Source: a virus. Taken from it: DNA of 57,047 nt. Numbering within the stretch: position 1 is the first letter of the stretch; each line of letters begins with the position of its first letter. A program made the position numbers and the translations under genes. Positions 56,680 to 57,047 of the stretch are shown here, piece after piece. The DNA is taken from positions 1-57,047 of the IMG/VR virus record IMGVR_UViG_3300021077_000161. One strand, written 5' to 3'. The notes beneath the pieces are model-generated. The model saw nothing but the letters and a program-made list of their open reading frames with translations. It did not search any database and was not told where the DNA came from.

Positions 56680-57045
56680 TTAAATTGTATCTCGTTCAGT
56701 CCCACAAGTTACAGCAGAGCATTCAGCTAGATTTATAATATGCTTAGTCCCTCTAGCGTCAGTAACTCTAACTAAGTTATATGGATATTTTAGCAGACAG
56801 TCATAAGTGTCTTTTCTTAGGTCCAAGCAAATGACATGATTGTCTGGTTTGATTAAAAAAGAAGCTGTCACATAGGTTAGTTTTTCTTGATTGACGTTGT
56901 CGTCGCAATTTGCTTTCAGCTCTTCATTTTCTTGATGCAATCGGGTCACTTTTTTAGTTAGGTCTGTTTGGGAGCTTTTTGGTTCTTTGCCATTATGGGT
57001 TCCTTCGGTTAGGTAGGTTGTACCTTTGATTTCAGCCTTCCCACA
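56680..57045 (-). CDS. Beta-helix paralogue, C-terminal part (start outside the window)
   Basis: The frame is open from the window end. It begins CGKAEIKGTTYLTEGTHNGK, matching the beta-helix tails at 1-273 and 40002, then the coil VTRLHQENEELKANC, and a new C-terminal domain (YVTASFLIKPDNHVICLDLR, then YDCLLKYPYNLVRVTDARGT). The apparent GTG start at 56949 is internal to this frame. Stop at 56680. Function unknown. The boundary element lies at its 3' end, facing the tRNAs. Confidence 0.7.
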   Translation of the reverse strand, partial: CGKAEIKGTTYLTEGTHNGKEPKSSQTDLTKKVTRLHQENEELKANCDDNVNQEKLTYVTASFLIKPDNHVICLDLRKDTYDCLLKYPYNLVRVTDARGTKHIINLAECSAVTCGTERDTI

Positions 57046-57047
57046 AA

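Overview
The window is a piece of a large double-stranded DNA bacteriophage genome, probably a contractile-tailed (myovirus-type) phage. It has a terminase pair, an intein-containing portal, a head-morphogenesis protein, tail chaperones, a tape-measure-like protein, hub and spike proteins, a gp25-like baseplate protein, long tail fibres, a holin candidate, phage tRNAs, homing-type HNH genes and two TnpB elements. Most of the DNA is A+T-rich. Lipobox-type signal peptides and a SecA-type signal peptide suggest a Gram-negative host, but the host cannot be named from this sequence.

Layout. 1-4.4 kb (+): small early-type genes, a DUF3310 protein, a WGR-containing ATP-dependent DNA ligase, and an odd tRNA-like RNA region at 0.9-1.2 kb. 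4.4-8.1 kb: mostly minus-strand accessory and possible virion genes around one plus-strand gene built from a recurring 'GDE' repeat. 8.2-12 kb (+): lipoprotein, HNH-like protein, frameshifted nucleotidyltransferase, adenine methyltransferase and NADAR protein. 12-15.3 kb (-): TnpB element A, a rubredoxin-like protein, a decayed Dam methylase and a DnaJ-like zinc protein. 15.4-16.9 kb (+): an SH3-like/GDE protein and an HNH endonuclease. 16.9-20 kb (-): a G+C-rich tail-fibre module with a polysaccharide deacetylase domain. 20.1-22.5 kb (+): small genes and a PP1-like phosphatase. 22.5-39.1 kb (-): the tail and baseplate operon, including a G+C-rich 1225-residue Thr/Ser-rich secreted adhesin. 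39.2-47 kb (+): small genes, a structured RNA, SbcC/SbcD, TnpB element B and a stand-alone TnpB-like guide RNA. 46.7-56.5 kb (+): packaging and head genes, with a small minus-strand gene set at 50.4-51.3 kb. 56.5-57 kb (-): two tRNAs and a beta-helix paralogue cut by the window end.

How it fits together. The head/packaging genes (+) and tail/baseplate genes (-) are late functions; the scattered plus-strand small genes look early. A conserved element reading AAAGATTGTTGTTGAC on one strand recurs at transcription-unit boundaries, often between divergent genes. In one direction it runs into a -35/-10 promoter with a 16-nt spacer; in the other it sits next to the first codon of late-type genes. 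It is probably the main promoter or switch element of this phage.

Most notable features. (1) Two TnpB genes, both with Gly in place of the canonical RuvC-II Glu, and a third locus with only the guide-RNA-like structure and the same 3' end. (2) The nested divergent promoter element. (3) A repeated 'YRxL..GExIxxGDE...W...YRR' domain found about 11 times in five genes. (4) A tail-chaperone gene pair split by an inserted gene, leaving a downstream gene that appears to start at AUC. (5) Several genes broken by single-base changes, often in homopolymers, which may reflect sequencing error or real slippage.
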